Shown here: positions 1 through 11,941 of the stretch, piece by piece
How the letters are laid out: each line of letters starts with the position of its first letter
How positions within the stretch are numbered: the stretch's first letter is position 1
DNA from: Saccharina japonica
Taxonomy: Eukaryota; Sar; Phaeophyceae; Laminariales; Laminariaceae
Length of the DNA stretch: 64,000 nucleotides
Reading direction: 5' to 3'
NCBI GenBank assembly: GCA_008828725.1
Contig: MEHQ01002099.1
Span: 124,001 to 188,000 of the forward strand
The notes under the pieces: generated by a model
Databases searched by the model: none
Told to the model about the DNA's origin: nothing
Seen by the model: only the letters and a program-made list of their open reading frames with translations
Made by a program: the position numbers and the translations under genes

Positions 1-225
1 ATGTTTAATTTGCGCGCGCTTGGCAAGCTGCAGCCTCCGTCTTCGAAGGTTGACCCGCAGAGCCCTCTGGCCGAGATGATCCCAGCGTGCGATGGGTGTA
101 TCGTGATGACGTTATTTTTCATTTTACCCTCCGACAATGTATCGTATTATATGGTCTACAGTATATGGTATACAGTATACATGTTCCATTCCGACGTAAA
201 TCGAATATTCGTTATTACCACAGCA

Positions 226-254
226 GTAGTAGTAGTAGTAGTAGTAGTAGTAAT
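226..254. repeat. (AGT)n microsatellite
   Basis: About nine AGT units. They produce poly-Val and poly-Ser chance frames. Confidence 0.9.
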
Positions 255-538
255 ACTTCGTATAGTAATAGTCTCTCTCCTATCACTCTGAATAAAAAAT
301 GTATCCCATTTTCCCTGCTTGGGGGGCTCCTACTTACCGCCCCCCTCCCTTAGCAAACCCTTGTTTACTCTACTCCTCGTCCATGTTCCACCCCCGCGTC
401 ATTGGCAGCGAGCATTTCTCCAGTTTCTTCCCACCACACCCTCTCCGGACTGCTGCCCCTAGCAAGGTCTTTGCCATGCCCCCCCCTCTAAGCGCGTCTC
501 ACACCCCTTTTGCCTGTGCCCTTGCCTACACCGTGTGT

Positions 539-616
<78 letters not shown>
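539..616. repeat. (CT)n microsatellite
   Basis: About 39 CT units, followed by an imperfect CT/CG tract to about 650. It lies just 5' of a candidate splice acceptor at 663-664 and could serve as its polypyrimidine tract. It generates several spurious Leu/Ser and Arg/Glu frames on both strands. Confidence 0.95.
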
Positions 617-619
<3 letters not shown>

Positions 620-664
620 CTCTCTTTCTCTCTCTCTCGCGCGCGCGCGTGGCGTCGGATGCAG

Positions 665-799
665 GCTCTCGCAAAGGACGCCTTCGTGTCGGTGGGAGAG
701 CTGAACCGTTACTTGGTTAACTTTTCGCCCAAGCACCACGAGCTCGTGCCGTACATCGATCAGCCATACTCGGGACCGCCGCCGTTTCCCTTCCAATAG
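665..799 (+). CDS. Terminal exon of an unidentified gene (3' end, partial)
   Basis: An acceptor (GATGCAG, AG at 663-664) opens a 44-codon frame that begins [18 protein letters not shown] and ends in a proline/phenylalanine-rich tail before TAG. The composition looks like protein ([20 protein letters not shown]), unlike the CT-repeat frames next to it. The polypyrimidine tract in front of the acceptor is the (CT)n microsatellite followed by a short CG run. A possible upstream exon is the frame opening the window (1 to about 90, with SSKVDPQSPLAEMIPACD), but I could not match a donor convincingly. The product is not recognised. It could also be a chance frame. Confidence 0.35.
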   Translation, partial: ALAKDAFVSVGELNRYLVNFSPKHHELVPYIDQPYSGPPPFPFQ

Positions 800-2227
800 A
801 CAACCGGAACGGAACGGGCCCCGTGTATTTGCAAGCATGTCACGGTATATAATAAACTTGAGCGTTGATTGGTTGTGCTTGGACGAGCTATATAATGGCC
901 ACTTCCTCGGGCGGTAGCAATACAACAACCGTGGTTATTTTTTTCGGGTGGGTCTGCGATAGGCGCAATAGATATAAACGTTGGTCTAGTATAGATAGCT
1001 GCCCTGTTGATGTGCTGGAGCTTTGCGAAGGGCGTTGAGTTGGTGTACTCAGGTACACTTTGCTGAAAGGCCTTTTGCCTCTGCACAGAGTACCCGGGTA
1101 AGGAGTGTGCTGTCGTTTGAAATGGGCGTATTTCGAAAAGTATTAGCGGACGGGGACATTGCCGGTAATGGCGGCAGCATTTTCGGTAGTCGTGGCAGGG
1201 TTACCGGCTATAGATTTGTCGGGGAGGGGGGCATATAGAGCCGCCCATGTCAGTGTTGCCGTGGCCCTTGTGAGATTCAAGTCCAATCCGTGGCCACGTG
1301 CTGTCCTAAGCTTTATTCTGTAGTACGCGTAGCGAAATGCTCAAAAGTATTGGCAGCGTAGTGAAGGGACAGTACACCTTCTACTAGAGTAATACTGGTA
1401 CAGTAGATTACTAGTGGTACTTGGAAGTAGACTATTAGTATGATCATACCTGGTATTCATAGATTGCTATTAATAGACGATAAACAACGTGAACGGTGTC
1501 AGAGGGTCACCCGGCCGATACTTTTTAAGGGGACCTCTCTCGTTGTCCTTGGAAGGCGGGGGTACATGCATGCCCATTCCTCGTACTTTCGCCCCCGTAT
1601 ACACGAGCAAAATGCACTCCAGAGGCTAGACAGCGCAGAGAGAATAGTCTATCTGCTTAGACCACGAGTGTTTAATTCGCGCGTCGGTTAACCTAACCAA
1701 CCACGGAAAGCGCTGAACAGAGCTGATTCTAGACACCAACGAAACCTAGCTTAATTGCAGCGCATGCGAGCACGCGCCTATATATGTATGAGCACCGAGG
1801 GCAGACTTGTGTGAAGGAAATGTTTACGCACCTACTGTATATATCAGGACCGAGGGCAGACATGTGTGGACGGATTTTTTTTCTCGGCGGCGATTCGGCG
1901 GGCAGGGGTATTGCTGACGCCGTGTACCATCGGGAAAAAACAACGCCGTTGAAACGATGGATATACAAATTAGATATTAATAGCATCCCCTTCTTGTGAC
2001 ATCCCTTTCTCTCTCTCTCTCTCTCGATCGATCGATCGCGCGGCGATGCCGCTGTGTGTGGTAGAGGGGCTAAGTTTTCAAACATCGAGGCTGGTGCAAT
2101 GCAGCTTCTGCAGGCTCTGACGAAAGCCTAGAGTGTGAACTATGCTATAATAGTCAACGTACGGACCAGCGTTAAAGGATGGGGGGGCACTCCACCCACG
2201 GCGTAGAGTATATGGAAGTACTTTTAA
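800..2227. other. Intergenic; no gene recognised
   Basis: No exon with supported splice sites was seen. A short CT tract and GATC repeats occur at about 2008-2037. Short frames here have no family signature. Confidence 0.5.
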
Positions 2228-2440
2228 GCCCTATTTTTGTTTTCATTTTTTGTCATCGCTTATTATCTTCGCCCTTCTTTCTCCTTGTCCCTCCCTTGAG
2301 TCGTAACTCACATCCGGGGTCACATATCAGGCTCTTCTATCTCTATCCCCCCCTCCCCATTACGGTACGCGCCTTGCGCCTTGTATTTTTATCGCGAAAA
2401 GGGTCCAGCACTTGATTGCCTCGTCGAATACTTGGAGCGT
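2228..2440 (-). mobile_element. SINE-A copy 1 (body only)
   Basis: This matches the body shared by seven copies: a T-rich end (the A-rich 3' tail on the minus strand), then TTATCTTCGCCCTTC, GTCGTAACTCACATCCGGGG, and ATTTTTATCGCGA toward the 5' side. The tRNA-like head seen in copies 5-7 is missing, so the copy is 5'-truncated. Confidence 0.7.
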
Positions 2441-2479
2441 CTTATCGTTGTTTGTGACTGACTGAGCTGAGGAACTATC

Positions 2480-2725
2480 CAATACCTGGGAGCTCATTTG
2501 CAATCTCATTCACGGTTTACTACTCAACTGATGAACTACCCTATATCTTATTTGCAATCCTATTTGCGGTTTACTACTCCACATATTTACACTACGAGTA
2601 TACCTGGCATCTTATTTGCAATCCCATTTACTTACGGTACACCAGGTATTTCTCAAGTGAGGAATTGCCAAATAGAGATACCAGGTATCCCATTTGCGAT
2701 CAGTTCCCAGTCAAATATTTTATAG
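2480..2725. repeat. Imperfect tandem repeat, ~65 bp
   Basis: Three to four diverged units share ATTTGCAATC(C/T)CATT and GGTTTACTACTC. No coding sign. Confidence 0.6.
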
Positions 2726-2831
2726 ACAAGACGTATACGAGTACGAGTACGTAAAAAGCTCCCCTATTACGTACTATACTTAGGAACCTAGATGAAATAC
2801 CGTAGGTACTGCTGTACGAGTAGTAATACTC

Positions 2832-2947
2832 GTAGTACGCGTGTGTTACCCCCCTTTTCCATGGGATGCCTCTTTAGAGCGAATGCAAGGTAGTACGCGT
2901 GTGTTACCCCCCTTTTCCATGGGATGCCTCTTTAGAGCGAATGCAAG
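2832..2947. repeat. 58-bp exact tandem duplication
   Basis: Two head-to-tail copies (2832-2889 and 2890-2947) start GTAGTACGCGTGTGTTAC and end in GAATGCAAG. They appear identical, so the duplication is recent. Confidence 0.9.
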
Positions 2948-3252
2948 ATAACTATCCTGTCTGTGTACACTGCTGGCTGTGCACCGGTATACGCACGTAA
3001 AGCTCTTGGGGCAGAGACCGCGCGAGCTTCTGAGCGCTGCTCGGAGGGTCCCGCAGTTGGGGATTGGGAGTCGGGCGGTGCCGCTCATCACGCGAAAGCG
3101 ACATCCTGGCTCCAAGTCTTGGTTTGGCTTCCATTGTGTATCTTTATCTTGACAAAAAATCGCAACGTGATCTTGATTCTTGGATCGAGAATCGAGACGT
3201 CGAGACTGTCAGGTCACTCTCCGGAGATTTGATCAATAGTTGATTTGGAGGC

Positions 3253-6200
3253 ATGTTCCACGAGGGGTTGATTGTTGACTACGAGCACCCGAGCAGAGGA
3301 GCCGGGCGGGGCGCAGGCGCAGAGGCTGGCTGGATGGATGCGCGCCCACGAAGTCGAGCTATCTCAGCTTTGGTCCAGCATGCAAAGGCGGTCTTCGAAG
3401 AACGCACCGATGAGACGGCCTTGGTGGCTCCAATAAGCCCGTCCCCTGCGGAGTTGATCCAAACGTTAGTCGATGCTGTGAGCCAAAATGTAGAGACCGT
3501 TTGTGTATTGGTGTTGATATCGAAAAGTTCCTTATGTTTCCGTACAAATTGGCAAATCAGCTCAAGTTTGTGTTCCAAATCTGTACGAGTACTCGTACGT
3601 AGCAGCAGTGTACCCGTACTCTTTTGCGGGAGTATCTGTGCTGGAGCGAGAACATCCACCGACCGGTGGGATGCATGCATGCATGTTGGTGTGCTCACCC
3701 TGGACGGCGCTTATCTCTGATGGTCTGTAATCTTCAGGCGTACCGTTTCCGTCGTTGACCACTCTGCCCGGAAATGTTATTTTTTCACGTTACAGGTTAG
3801 AGTTACATTTCCGGACAAAATGGTTCAGTACTCAGTACTCAGTACGTACGTACGTAAACCAAGCGACGCCTGCCTGTGATGCTTTTGATGACTAATAATG
3901 CCTGATACACCACACCTGCTGTACTGATGTAATGATGACGTGCTCGTAATATCAGGGTGCTGGACAACCTCCGGTTAGATACGCATGACGCTGTGCTCGA
4001 CCTCGGGTGCGGCGACGCGCGATGGTTGGTTGCTGCGGCGCTGAGAGGGTGCCCTGGTCGCGGGGTGGATCTGAACGAAGACTTGTTGCGAAAGGGACAC
4101 CAAGCCGCTGCCGAGGCAGGGGTGAGAGAGACAGAGACACTGCTGTTACAAGTTACAATAGGGCCAAGCTTTTGAATGCTCGTATATACGTATACAGAGT
4201 AGTACTACGAGTAGGATATTACGATTTGCCTCTCTATGGGTGTATTGTAAACGTTAACAGCACGAGTGTCGAGGTCCTTTCTGTGGAAGAGGCGGTACCT
4301 ACCTACCTATATATGTATAATATGTACCTATGTAACCTACTGTAGGAAGTATAATATGTGTATCTCAGACGGTATGGTGTGTTCTTGTCCTCTCCGTCCC
4401 TTTGGCTCCCTCATATATGAATACCTGGCTGGTGTGTGGTGTTCATATCATATACCGGTAGTAATTATGAATAGTCATTTCTACAGTATTGTAGTATTAA
4501 TAGTATACGATTCGTAAGAGTAACTTATCACACAAAGCGTGACCGTACCGTATTATTTGTGGTGATGAGTTGATGCCAGAATAACAACAACATCAACATC
4601 AACAACAACTCATAGCAACAACTGCGTATTGAAAAGGTGTATGTACAATTTATTGGAGGCGTCTAGGCTCATACAGGTCAAGAGGAGAGCACACAGCTCT
4701 CATTGATTATTATGTAGTACAATGATAGATAGATGCTTCCACGGCATCGTACCAGCAAACAAGGCGGAGAAATATAACCCCCGCCACCCACTCCGACGGA
4801 CCCTTTCCGCTACATCATTAAAGCCACCATCCATATATAACTCCTCAGAAGTCTACGATGAGTCCAACTCGACCTCCGAATCACAACTAACACAAATCAT
4901 ACTCGTCAATTTGTGTCTCGAGGGGAAAAGGATGAAGGCATAGGACTGACGTGTTTCTCCCGTTGATGGTATGATACGCACACACGACAGGTCTCATCGT
5001 TGGTGCAGCTGGACACCAAGGACATCTTCGACGCGTCACTCGCAGGGATCTCGGTCGTCATCGTCTATCTTTTCCGAGAGGCAAGCGGCAAAAAGGAACA
5101 TTCGCATTATATCTCCAGAGTGCTCACAGACAGAGCGAGAAAATCGGTTACACTTACCTGTCGCCGCGTGGAAGCTGGCAGGTTTTGCTGTTGCTTATCT
5201 TGGGTTAAAGCGCTGACTCTAGTGGTAAAGTTACACACGTCGGATATATGATTTACAGATAGATACTCTACAGATAGATCATCTAGACCATCTAGACTCT
5301 AGCCTACCGTTGTGATATGTTGTGCAGGACCTATGTAGTACAGATCCAGCCCTAGTGTAGGTCACGCAGGTTATACGGGTCTCACCCGGCAACGTCAGCT
5401 AGATCGTACAGATCATACAGATCATACAGATCAGGAATCTATCTGCCCTGTAAAATCTAGACCATGCAGCGGAAATCGATTATCTGTCAGAAGTGTGTAG
5501 ACTTCTGATACGGCCGTTATTCGTACTATGGTGCAGCAGAACAGCAGTGTGCTACATACTATGAAAACGCATAAGAACAGCATATGTTCATGGTACATTC
5601 ACTGCACGAGTTCCTCTCCGACATCATCAGTAAAATCAGGTCCACAGCTTGCTGTCGTGTACGTACAGTGTCCCAAAATCAAACGACCGCGATAGTCCAC
5701 GCTTGATGCCGCAGGCCAGCGTGCCCAGGGCCTATACCAGCACGCGGCCGCCGACAACGTACACAGCTGTACAGCGGTGAGGCACCCTCTCGTCTCTCAT
5801 CGGTGCGTCCTTGTGCTTACCGCCGTTGCCGCTGCCGCTGCTGCTGACGCTGCCTTTCCTCGAAAACGCCTGATTCAAACCACCGCTCGTGCCAGGGCGT
5901 AGCTAAGATGAAGGCAAAGCTGGAAGCAGAGGCCAAGCCTGGCACTCGTGTTGTGTCCGTAGGGGTGAGTGCCACAGACAGCAGTATCATAGCTTTTGTC
6001 GAGACGGAGGGAGCGTTTGGTTGCGATACATACGTAAGACGGGAAGGCAGGTGGGAACTAATAATATATTAGTAACGCCATAGTCGGTAAACGTAAGGAC
6101 CGTTTGGATCAGACGTTAAGTATACAAACCGTCCGTATATTTAGGGGCAGGGTGGTACGTTACAGTAGCACCAGACTTGAGGTACGCCGGGTTTGTCCTA

Positions 6201-6479
6201 TGTTTTTGCGATTGGAGGCACGACGACGAATGACTCTATTTGGGGGGTAGAGTTAGGCCGTTCTTGTCGCGAACTGTTATCGTTAGGGGCACGAAGGATG
6301 AACGCCTCCATTCGGGGCGCATACCACCTACTGACCCTTGAGTATCGTGCGCGCGCGCCTTAATCTGTCTTTCTGTTTTCGCCATGCAGTTTCAGATACG
6401 AGGGTGGACGACAGACTCTACCGTTGCGATTGGACGCCTACACGCCTACCTCTACCAGGTTCCCGATCGGAGTGCTTGA
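3253..6479 (+). CDS. SAM-dependent methyltransferase (five exons, ~208 aa)
   Basis: Exons are 3253-3464, 3956-4121, 4991-5080, 5896-5964 and 6390-6479 (TGA); all phases agree. The class I methyltransferase fold is visible in order. A SPSPAELIQTVLDNL helix precedes motif I, VLDLGCGDARWLV, around residue 85. The acidic residue of motif II follows in RGVDLNEDLL. Then come QLDTKDIFDASL, the SVVIVYLF strand and PGTRVVSVGFQIRGW near the C-terminus. This order is typical of the small soluble methyltransferases related to the FAM173/ATPSCKMT (lysine N-methyltransferase) group; the substrate cannot be read from sequence. Exon 3 appears to end at a GC donor (GAG|GCAAGC), which joins YLFRE to GVAKMKAKL exactly as the family expects. 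The ATG at 3253 is the first in frame; an extra upstream exon is possible. Intron 3 holds a GATC-rich MITE. Confidence 0.85.
5231..5500. mobile_element. GATC-rich MITE, copy 1
   Basis: It begins TTACACACGTCGGATA, ends with the inverted match AAGTGTGTAG, and carries many (A)GATC(A/T) words inside. It shares CAGATC, CTAGACCATGCAG and GGAATCTATCTGCCCTG blocks with the copies at 7601 and 14707. It has no ORF and lies in intron 3 of the methyltransferase gene. Confidence 0.75.
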
Positions 6480-7600
6480 GGGTCTTCGCGGCGGCATCGT
6501 GATCGCGACGCATTGTGCTGAACGAGCTTGTGCTTGTCGGCTCTTTGACTACGGCGGTACAGGCACGTGGACCGATGGCAAGCAGATGGTGGTGTTTTGG
6601 TTGTGCAGCTTGAGGCGCCGGGTGCTTGCGGTTGGACCTTGTCGATAAACACTTCAGAGCGGGCCAGGGATGGATGTAAATACTTACAGCTGCAGCTTGT
6701 CGTGCCGGGTGCTTGCGACTGGACCTTGTCTATAAACACGTCAGAGCGCCAGAAATGGATGTAGATATTTGTAGCTATTGCTGTAGACTCTTAATAACGC
6801 TCGTGGCTGAATATTTTCCGTGTACATTACATCTGCTCGTAGTCGGTCTTGTAAGTTAACTCGTACATATGATACCAAGAGGTACCCCCGCGTTTTCCGT
6901 GCGTTTGATTTTGGCACGGTGGCGTGTTTCGTAGGTTGCCAAACGCCCGGTAAACGGCGGCGCACTCAGGGCTTGCCGCGACCGCATCGATAGAGCTCTC
7001 TCTGCCTTCAGCCCGATTGATTTTTATGGGCAACACGATGCGCGTGGCGTGCCCAAGCGTTCGATAAATATCACTGGTATATACCGGTATGTATCAAAAT
7101 GGTTGCGCGAGGAAGCACAGAAAGCAGTACGAGTTTGCTTGTCAGTTGTAGTAGAAGCCGCCAGCATAGCGTGTGGCGCTGGACCGCTCCATGCGAGGTT
7201 CATTATTCAGCAGGAGGTGCCTCGTGGGTGCAACGCTATTGTCGGTCATCCGGCGGTTTCTTCAACATGGAATTGAACGTGATCGGCTGACCCATCCCAT
7301 TTTTGTTGTCCAACCGTGTCACATACGCAGCACTCATGTTTGACAATGGCATATTGGAGCGGTTTTGACACCGCTCTGAATACGGGCGGTGTGATCTATT
7401 TGTAGTTGCAGGAGTCATTCAATGGAACCATGGCTGGCACCAAATGCGTACCGCGGTGAACGAAATTCAGGGTCGTTTTGTGAGTCACGCGCTGTTGTTA
7501 CCGCGCGTGAAGCGTCTAATGCAATAATAAACGCTTGTAATTTGCAACAGGGGTGGGTTGGGACCATGCAACCAAGCCTACAGTCAGTTTCGTGTAGTGT

Positions 7601-7911
7601 TTCACACGTCGGACAAATAGATGATCTACAGATCATACAGATCATCTACAGATAGGTCATCTAGATCATCTAGATCATTTAGATACTACAGTAACCTGCC
7701 GTTCTGATATTTTGGCCAAGATCTGCCTATTATTAATAATAGTACAGACCAAACCCAGGAAAGGAAACATGATAGATTACGCAGATTTCACGGCTCCCAT
7801 CTGGCGACACGAGCTAGACCATGCAACTCAGGAATCTATCCGCACTGAAAGATCTAGACAATGAAGTGGGAATTATCTATCTGATCTATCTGATCTGTTT
7901 GAGGTGTGTAA
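7601..7911. mobile_element. GATC-rich MITE, copy 2
   Basis: The terminal inverted repeats are TTCACACGTCGGACA at the left and TTGAGGTGTGTAA at the right. Internal blocks match copies 1 and 3. The flanks (TAGTGTTT and TAATTTTT) agree at 6 of 8 positions, a possible decayed 8-bp target duplication. Confidence 0.75.
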
Positions 7912-8128
7912 TTTTTCCTTCGCCTGAAGCGTAGACTTTTCCGGTACACCGTGCCATTAATTTATTTCCTCTTTCCTCCGTATCCACAGATCCGGTGCGG
8001 TAAGGTGAAGTATGGTAGACGCTGGATACGTCACCGGCCAATCTGCTATTCCAAATATTCCATATATGCTTGTCGCCCTCGCACCATTTGCCCTTGAAAC
8101 GCGTCTGCAATTCAGACGGTGTACGGCG

Positions 8129-9358
8129 TCATCCGAAAATCAGATTGGACTTGTATGTGTCCGAAACGCTTCTCGGCTGCATCATAGCGGTTCCCCGGAT
8201 TCCCGCTCCCTCTTCCCCCCCTACGGCATCATTTTCTCCCAGCACACCACCCCCTCCCCCCCACCAGTCAAACGCGCCCCTCGCCCTCACGCGGGCTGAT
8301 TGCTCAAAACCGCGTTTCGGGAAACGTTCGCCCTCGCGTTTCTCTCGCGAAAACTCGTCTTCCCGCTCGAACGAGACCGCGTTTTTCCTCCCTGCAGGCC
8401 GCGCCGGCCCAGTGGAAGGGGGCTCTGCGTAGTCTGATCGAACGTCGTCCTTCTTCTGCCAATGTGCCGCGATGTCGCTGTTGAACAGCGGCGAGCCCTC
8501 GACAAGTTGCGCAAGGGAAACGTGGTGGTCGGATGAAGACCTGGCAGGAGCCTTGAGGCCACCGTGTTTTGATTCCATTCCCGCGCCTGCTGAAAGGTAG
8601 CCGTGGCCAGCACCACCACCACCACCGCCGCCATAACCACCAGCGGTAAAATGTGCGCTCTTTTGCGGTTTCTGAGGGATCCAGATGGGAGGTTCTCTCG
8701 CGGCAGCCGCCGCTCGGCACTCCTCTTCAAAGCTCACCGAGTGCCCCTTTCTCCCTTTCGCCAGCCCTAATACAGCCCTACCGCCACCATCTGCAGTGGT
8801 GATATTTTCGAACGACGCCGGAGACCACCGATCGGAAACGCTACCACCGTCTGCGCCCCGCGTGACCCTCATCCCGTTGCCCAGATGGGACACGAAAGCT
8901 TGTGACCCCGGAATGAGACGGCGCCCTCCCGGCGTCCACGCCGCTCCCTCGGCTATTCGCGCGCCCTTCCCGCCCCCCGCCGGCCGCGGCGCCCCGTCGT
9001 CTATCTCGGCAGCATCGACTGCCTCACGATCGTGTATGACCGCACCATCGCCTTCCGCACCGAAGGATATCTGGGAGTCGAAAGTGCGCGAAAGTATCGC
9101 ACCGCGAAGCTTTCGGTTTTCTTCGCTTGGCCTAGAGCAGGATCGTCGGCCTACCCTGGACCCAGCCGCGCGACCCTCGCGAAGACTTTCGAAGGAACTC
9201 TCGCGCCCTTCGCTGGGGGGCGGGACGACTCCAGGACGGGAGGAGCCGTGTTGGCCGCCGCTTCCAGCGGTCGTCGGACCTGCTGTTGTTGCGGCTTCTT
9301 CTCCGTACCGGCCGTTGCGCGCCTGGCCGCTCGATCGCTTGTACCCCTGGTGGTGGTG
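8129..9358 (-). CDS. Large disordered terminal exon, possibly the C-terminus of the calcyphosin-array gene
   Basis: A 409-codon open frame on the minus strand starts after a good acceptor (CACCCTTGGTTCAG|CAC) and ends in a stop at 8129. The frame has no ATG near its 5' end, so it reads as an internal or terminal exon. The product is low-complexity: His/Gln-rich at the start (HHHQGYKRSS), then Gly-, Ser- and Arg-rich, with a poly-Gly stretch. Islands such as SVSFEEECRAAAAA and NAVSFEREDEFSR repeat a V-S-F-E motif. No known domain was recognised. It lies downstream of, and on the same strand as, the calcyphosin array. It needs a phase-0 donor, while exon 22 offers only a phase-2 donor or a stop, so an intermediate exon is missing or this is a separate gene. 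Confidence 0.55.
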   Translation of the reverse strand, partial: HHHQGYKRSSGQARNGRYGEEAATTAGPTTAGSGGQHGSSRPGVVPPPSEGRESSFESLREGRAAGSRVGRRSCSRPSEENRKLRGAILSRTFDSQISFGAEGDGAVIHDREAVDAAEIDDGAPRPAGGGKGARIAEGAAWTPGGRRLIPGSQAFVSHLGNGMRVTRGADGGSVSDRWSPASFENITTADGGGRAVLGLAKGRKGHSVSFEEECRAAAAAREPPIWIPQKPQKSAHFTAGGYGGGGGGGAGHGYLSAGAGMESKHGGLKAPARSSSDHHVSLAQLVEGSPLFNSDIAAHWQKKDDVRSDYAEPPSTGPARPAGRKNAVSFEREDEFSREKREGERFPKRGFEQSARVRARGAFDWWGGGGGVLGENDAVGGEEGAGIRGTAMMQPRSVSDTYKSNLIFG

Positions 9359-9537
9359 CTGAACCAAGGGTGGAAGGGGACAGGGCGGTAGGCAGGCAGT
9401 GCGATGTTCGAATCATACATAAAAACGAAAAATATGTCAAGAGTTGTAGTTGGATGTGGAGGGGAAATTGGACCGAACACTCGGCGAAGCGGGTGGGTTC
9501 GGGGCTGCTTTGTTGTGTCAAGCTATAAATGATTTTT

Positions 9538-9575
9538 TGATGATTGATGATTGATGATTGATGATTAATGATTGA
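9538..9575. repeat. (GATTGAT)n-type microsatellite
   Basis: Repeated TGATGATTGATGATTGATG words. Confidence 0.8.
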
Positions 9576-9709
9576 TGTGGAGTTTTCTGTCCAATCTCTG
9601 AAAGTTTCGGTGTAAGAATAATGTCACCTGTATGTATATACAGCCCGCCTGACGAACAGCTTGATGCCCTGTTGGTAGAACACGAGGTACGTTTGAGTAA
9701 GGTCAACAA

Positions 9710-11014
9710 TAGTGTCGACTAGAAAAAAACGCGAAACACACCAGCCTGAGTAAACACAGCTTGACGCAAGTCTGCAAGCGTTACGGGTTCTGAACACTGC
9801 ACAACAAAAAAATCAAGGCCGGAACAAGGCGGCGGGGCAGGGAGTAGGCGAAGTCTACAATTTTGAGCTTGGGGCAGAGAATGCCGCTGAACGAAAAGGG
9901 GATTGAAAATATGTACCGACCTAGTTTAGGCGATCTGCGCAACCTAAAGACATTCAACATAAGAGAGGATTACGTAGCAGCTCGGTCATTCACACTCTTT
10001 CAAGGCGAAACGAGGGAAAAAAAAACAATTTTCGAATGTTTTAGTGAGGGAAAAAGGCTGTCAAAGCACAATTTTCAAATGTCTTAGTCAGCTAGATAAT
10101 GCCTGTGTCAAAGTATAATATTCGAATGATTTTGTCAGCGAAAATGACTTGTGTCAAAGTACGTCCAATGATCAGTTAATCTGCGAACCTGTGGTCAATC
10201 CACCCCCTTAGTATGCCGCCGATGGTTCACAATAACTTCTGTAAGCACACGATGTACATACACTAATCGGACAATGTGTCCAAACAAGCGCTGATGCTGT
10301 TACAGCAGTATTCTATGTTGGTACTGCAGAGTGTAGGGAAAGGAGTACCACCCTAATCACCACTCACTGCTTGCTGTACGCCTAAGAGAGTCAGCGCTGA
10401 CAACTTGCTGTCCACCGCTGTATGTATGTGGGATTGTTTGCTGGCACATTCGACAACACGCCAAGTACCACCCCTAGCATCCCCAAGAGAGCTAAATAGC
10501 AATTAAATTTCCACAATTGGTTTCCATATCACCACTCCATAAGCAAGAAAATTACATAACACATACATAATAACATAATAGGATTCCTGTCCCGTTGACT
10601 CCCACGATATTGTGGATTAATTCGTTTTGACGAAGAGGGACACGATATGTACCAGATAAATGTGCTTGGGAAAATAATTATTTATTTTCGGAATCCGGGG
10701 AGACGAAACTGCCCCCGACCCTCGATCACGCCCTCAGATTGCTACATAGGGCGTAACAGTAGCTGCAGAGCGCTCCTCCCTTTAGCATAATATATCAAAA
10801 TCGAGGCCACTACAACACCGCAAATAAGAATATACGGCCCCCGTTTCGCACACTCTCCAAAGCCTACGTACGATACAACGCCACTTTCTTTTTATTTATC
10901 CATACTATTTCTGGACGTTAATTAATTAGTATTCACCTTCTATAGTGTATCATACCTCGCAGGTGGAAACTCCTGTACCTGGTATTATATGTATTAATAA
11001 TTAATGTCTCGAAA
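9710..11014. other. AT-rich noncoding stretch; nothing recognised
   Basis: No supported exon, repeat family or RNA gene was seen on either strand. Confidence 0.5.
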
Positions 11015-11017
11015 TAT

Positions 11018-11680
11018 ATGTTTTTGTTCCTCTTCTTTTTTTTGTTCAATCCCATGCATTATCTTCGCCCTACTCCCAGCACCTCCCTTATTTTCGTAAC
11101 TCAGATCCAGGGCTGCATAGCAGGCACTTCTGACCCCCCCGCATCAGCTTTGCGGTGCGCGGGGTCGCCGTGCCAGAGCGCTTGCTCTCTAAGTATGCGA
11201 CGCTTGTGTACCTACTGCTCCTCCCGCCAAAGCTATGCAGGGCAAGTGTTAGGGGGGGGTCCAGGGAATACGCAGGGTCTTGCGAACGTCGCCTATGGTA
11301 CGAGGTACGAGTATGTGCTTGCTGTGCTTCATTTTTATGTTTTTGTCGCGAAAAGAGTGAGGGCCGTTCTTATCGAGGAACTTTTTTCCCCAAAAATTCC
11401 AATATTTTTTTCCAAGAAAAACAGGAAAAGCGGGAAAAACAGCATTTATTTGGAAAGTTTGGAATTTTCAAAGAGGGCAAAATGTTTGGAAGGGTTCACA
11501 TTCCAATAAATGGAAAATCAATTTGGAAAATATGGAAATACAAAAAAATGCGCGTAAACAAATATTGGAAAAAATTGGGTAAAAGTTGCTCGATAAGAAA
11601 CGGTCCTGAGTGCAGCATTTAGATTTCTCGTCGACTCGCGACTCATCGTGCATACACGCGCTGCTACCCGAAGGCGCTAT
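11018..11680 (-). mobile_element. SINE-A copy 2, split by a MITE
   Basis: The SINE body runs from a T-rich end at 11018 (ATCCCATGCATTATCTTCGCC, then CGTAACTCAGATCC) to TTTTTGTCGCGAAAAGAG. It stops at 11360 and resumes after 11606 with TTTCTCGTCGACTCGCGACTC. That tail matches the continuous sequence in copies 3 and 6. The interruption is the MITE at 11361-11606. The middle is longer than in other copies. Confidence 0.7.
11361..11606. mobile_element. PIF/Harbinger-like MITE H1
   Basis: The inverted termini are GGGCCGTTCTTATCGA and TCGATAAGAAACGGTCC, with TGA directly repeated on each flank (11358-11360 and 11607-11609). The AT-rich interior holds GGAAAATTTGGAAAA-like words and GAGGGCAAAATGTTTGGAAG, shared with H2. 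There is no ORF. The 3-bp TNA target duplication and GGGCC ends suggest the PIF/Harbinger superfamily. It sits inside a SINE. Confidence 0.8.
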
Positions 11681-11941
11681 GTTATATGTATCTGTTTTGT
11701 TAATTTTTGGATAACAATTTTTCCAAAACTATTATCTTGAATTCGTATATATGAATAATCTCAAATTATTTGCCGGGACGCAAAATAAATATATTTATAT
11801 TATTGAAAGAGCAGGAAGAAGTTCGACGAACAGCTTATTAATACCTGTAAGACGATAAAGTAGGTGTGGTACAGCAGTACTCTGCCCGGAGGTTTAATTG
11901 ATTCGTTGTATGTGTTGTATATATCAGGTAGCCCTCACCGA

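Noticed and set aside
459..928. Long Arg/Glu- and Leu/Ser-repeat frames on both strands
   Set aside because: They are translations of the CT microsatellite and have no start, splice or family support.
9645..9705. Small exon-like stretch readable on both strands (PPDEQLDALLVEHE on plus; GIKLFVRRAVYTY on minus)
   Set aside because: Both have splice-like borders, but neither fits the phase of any neighbouring gene model.
9863..10087. 74-codon plus-strand frame MSLGQRMPLNEKG...
   Set aside because: AT-rich, with no splice context or family similarity that I can see.
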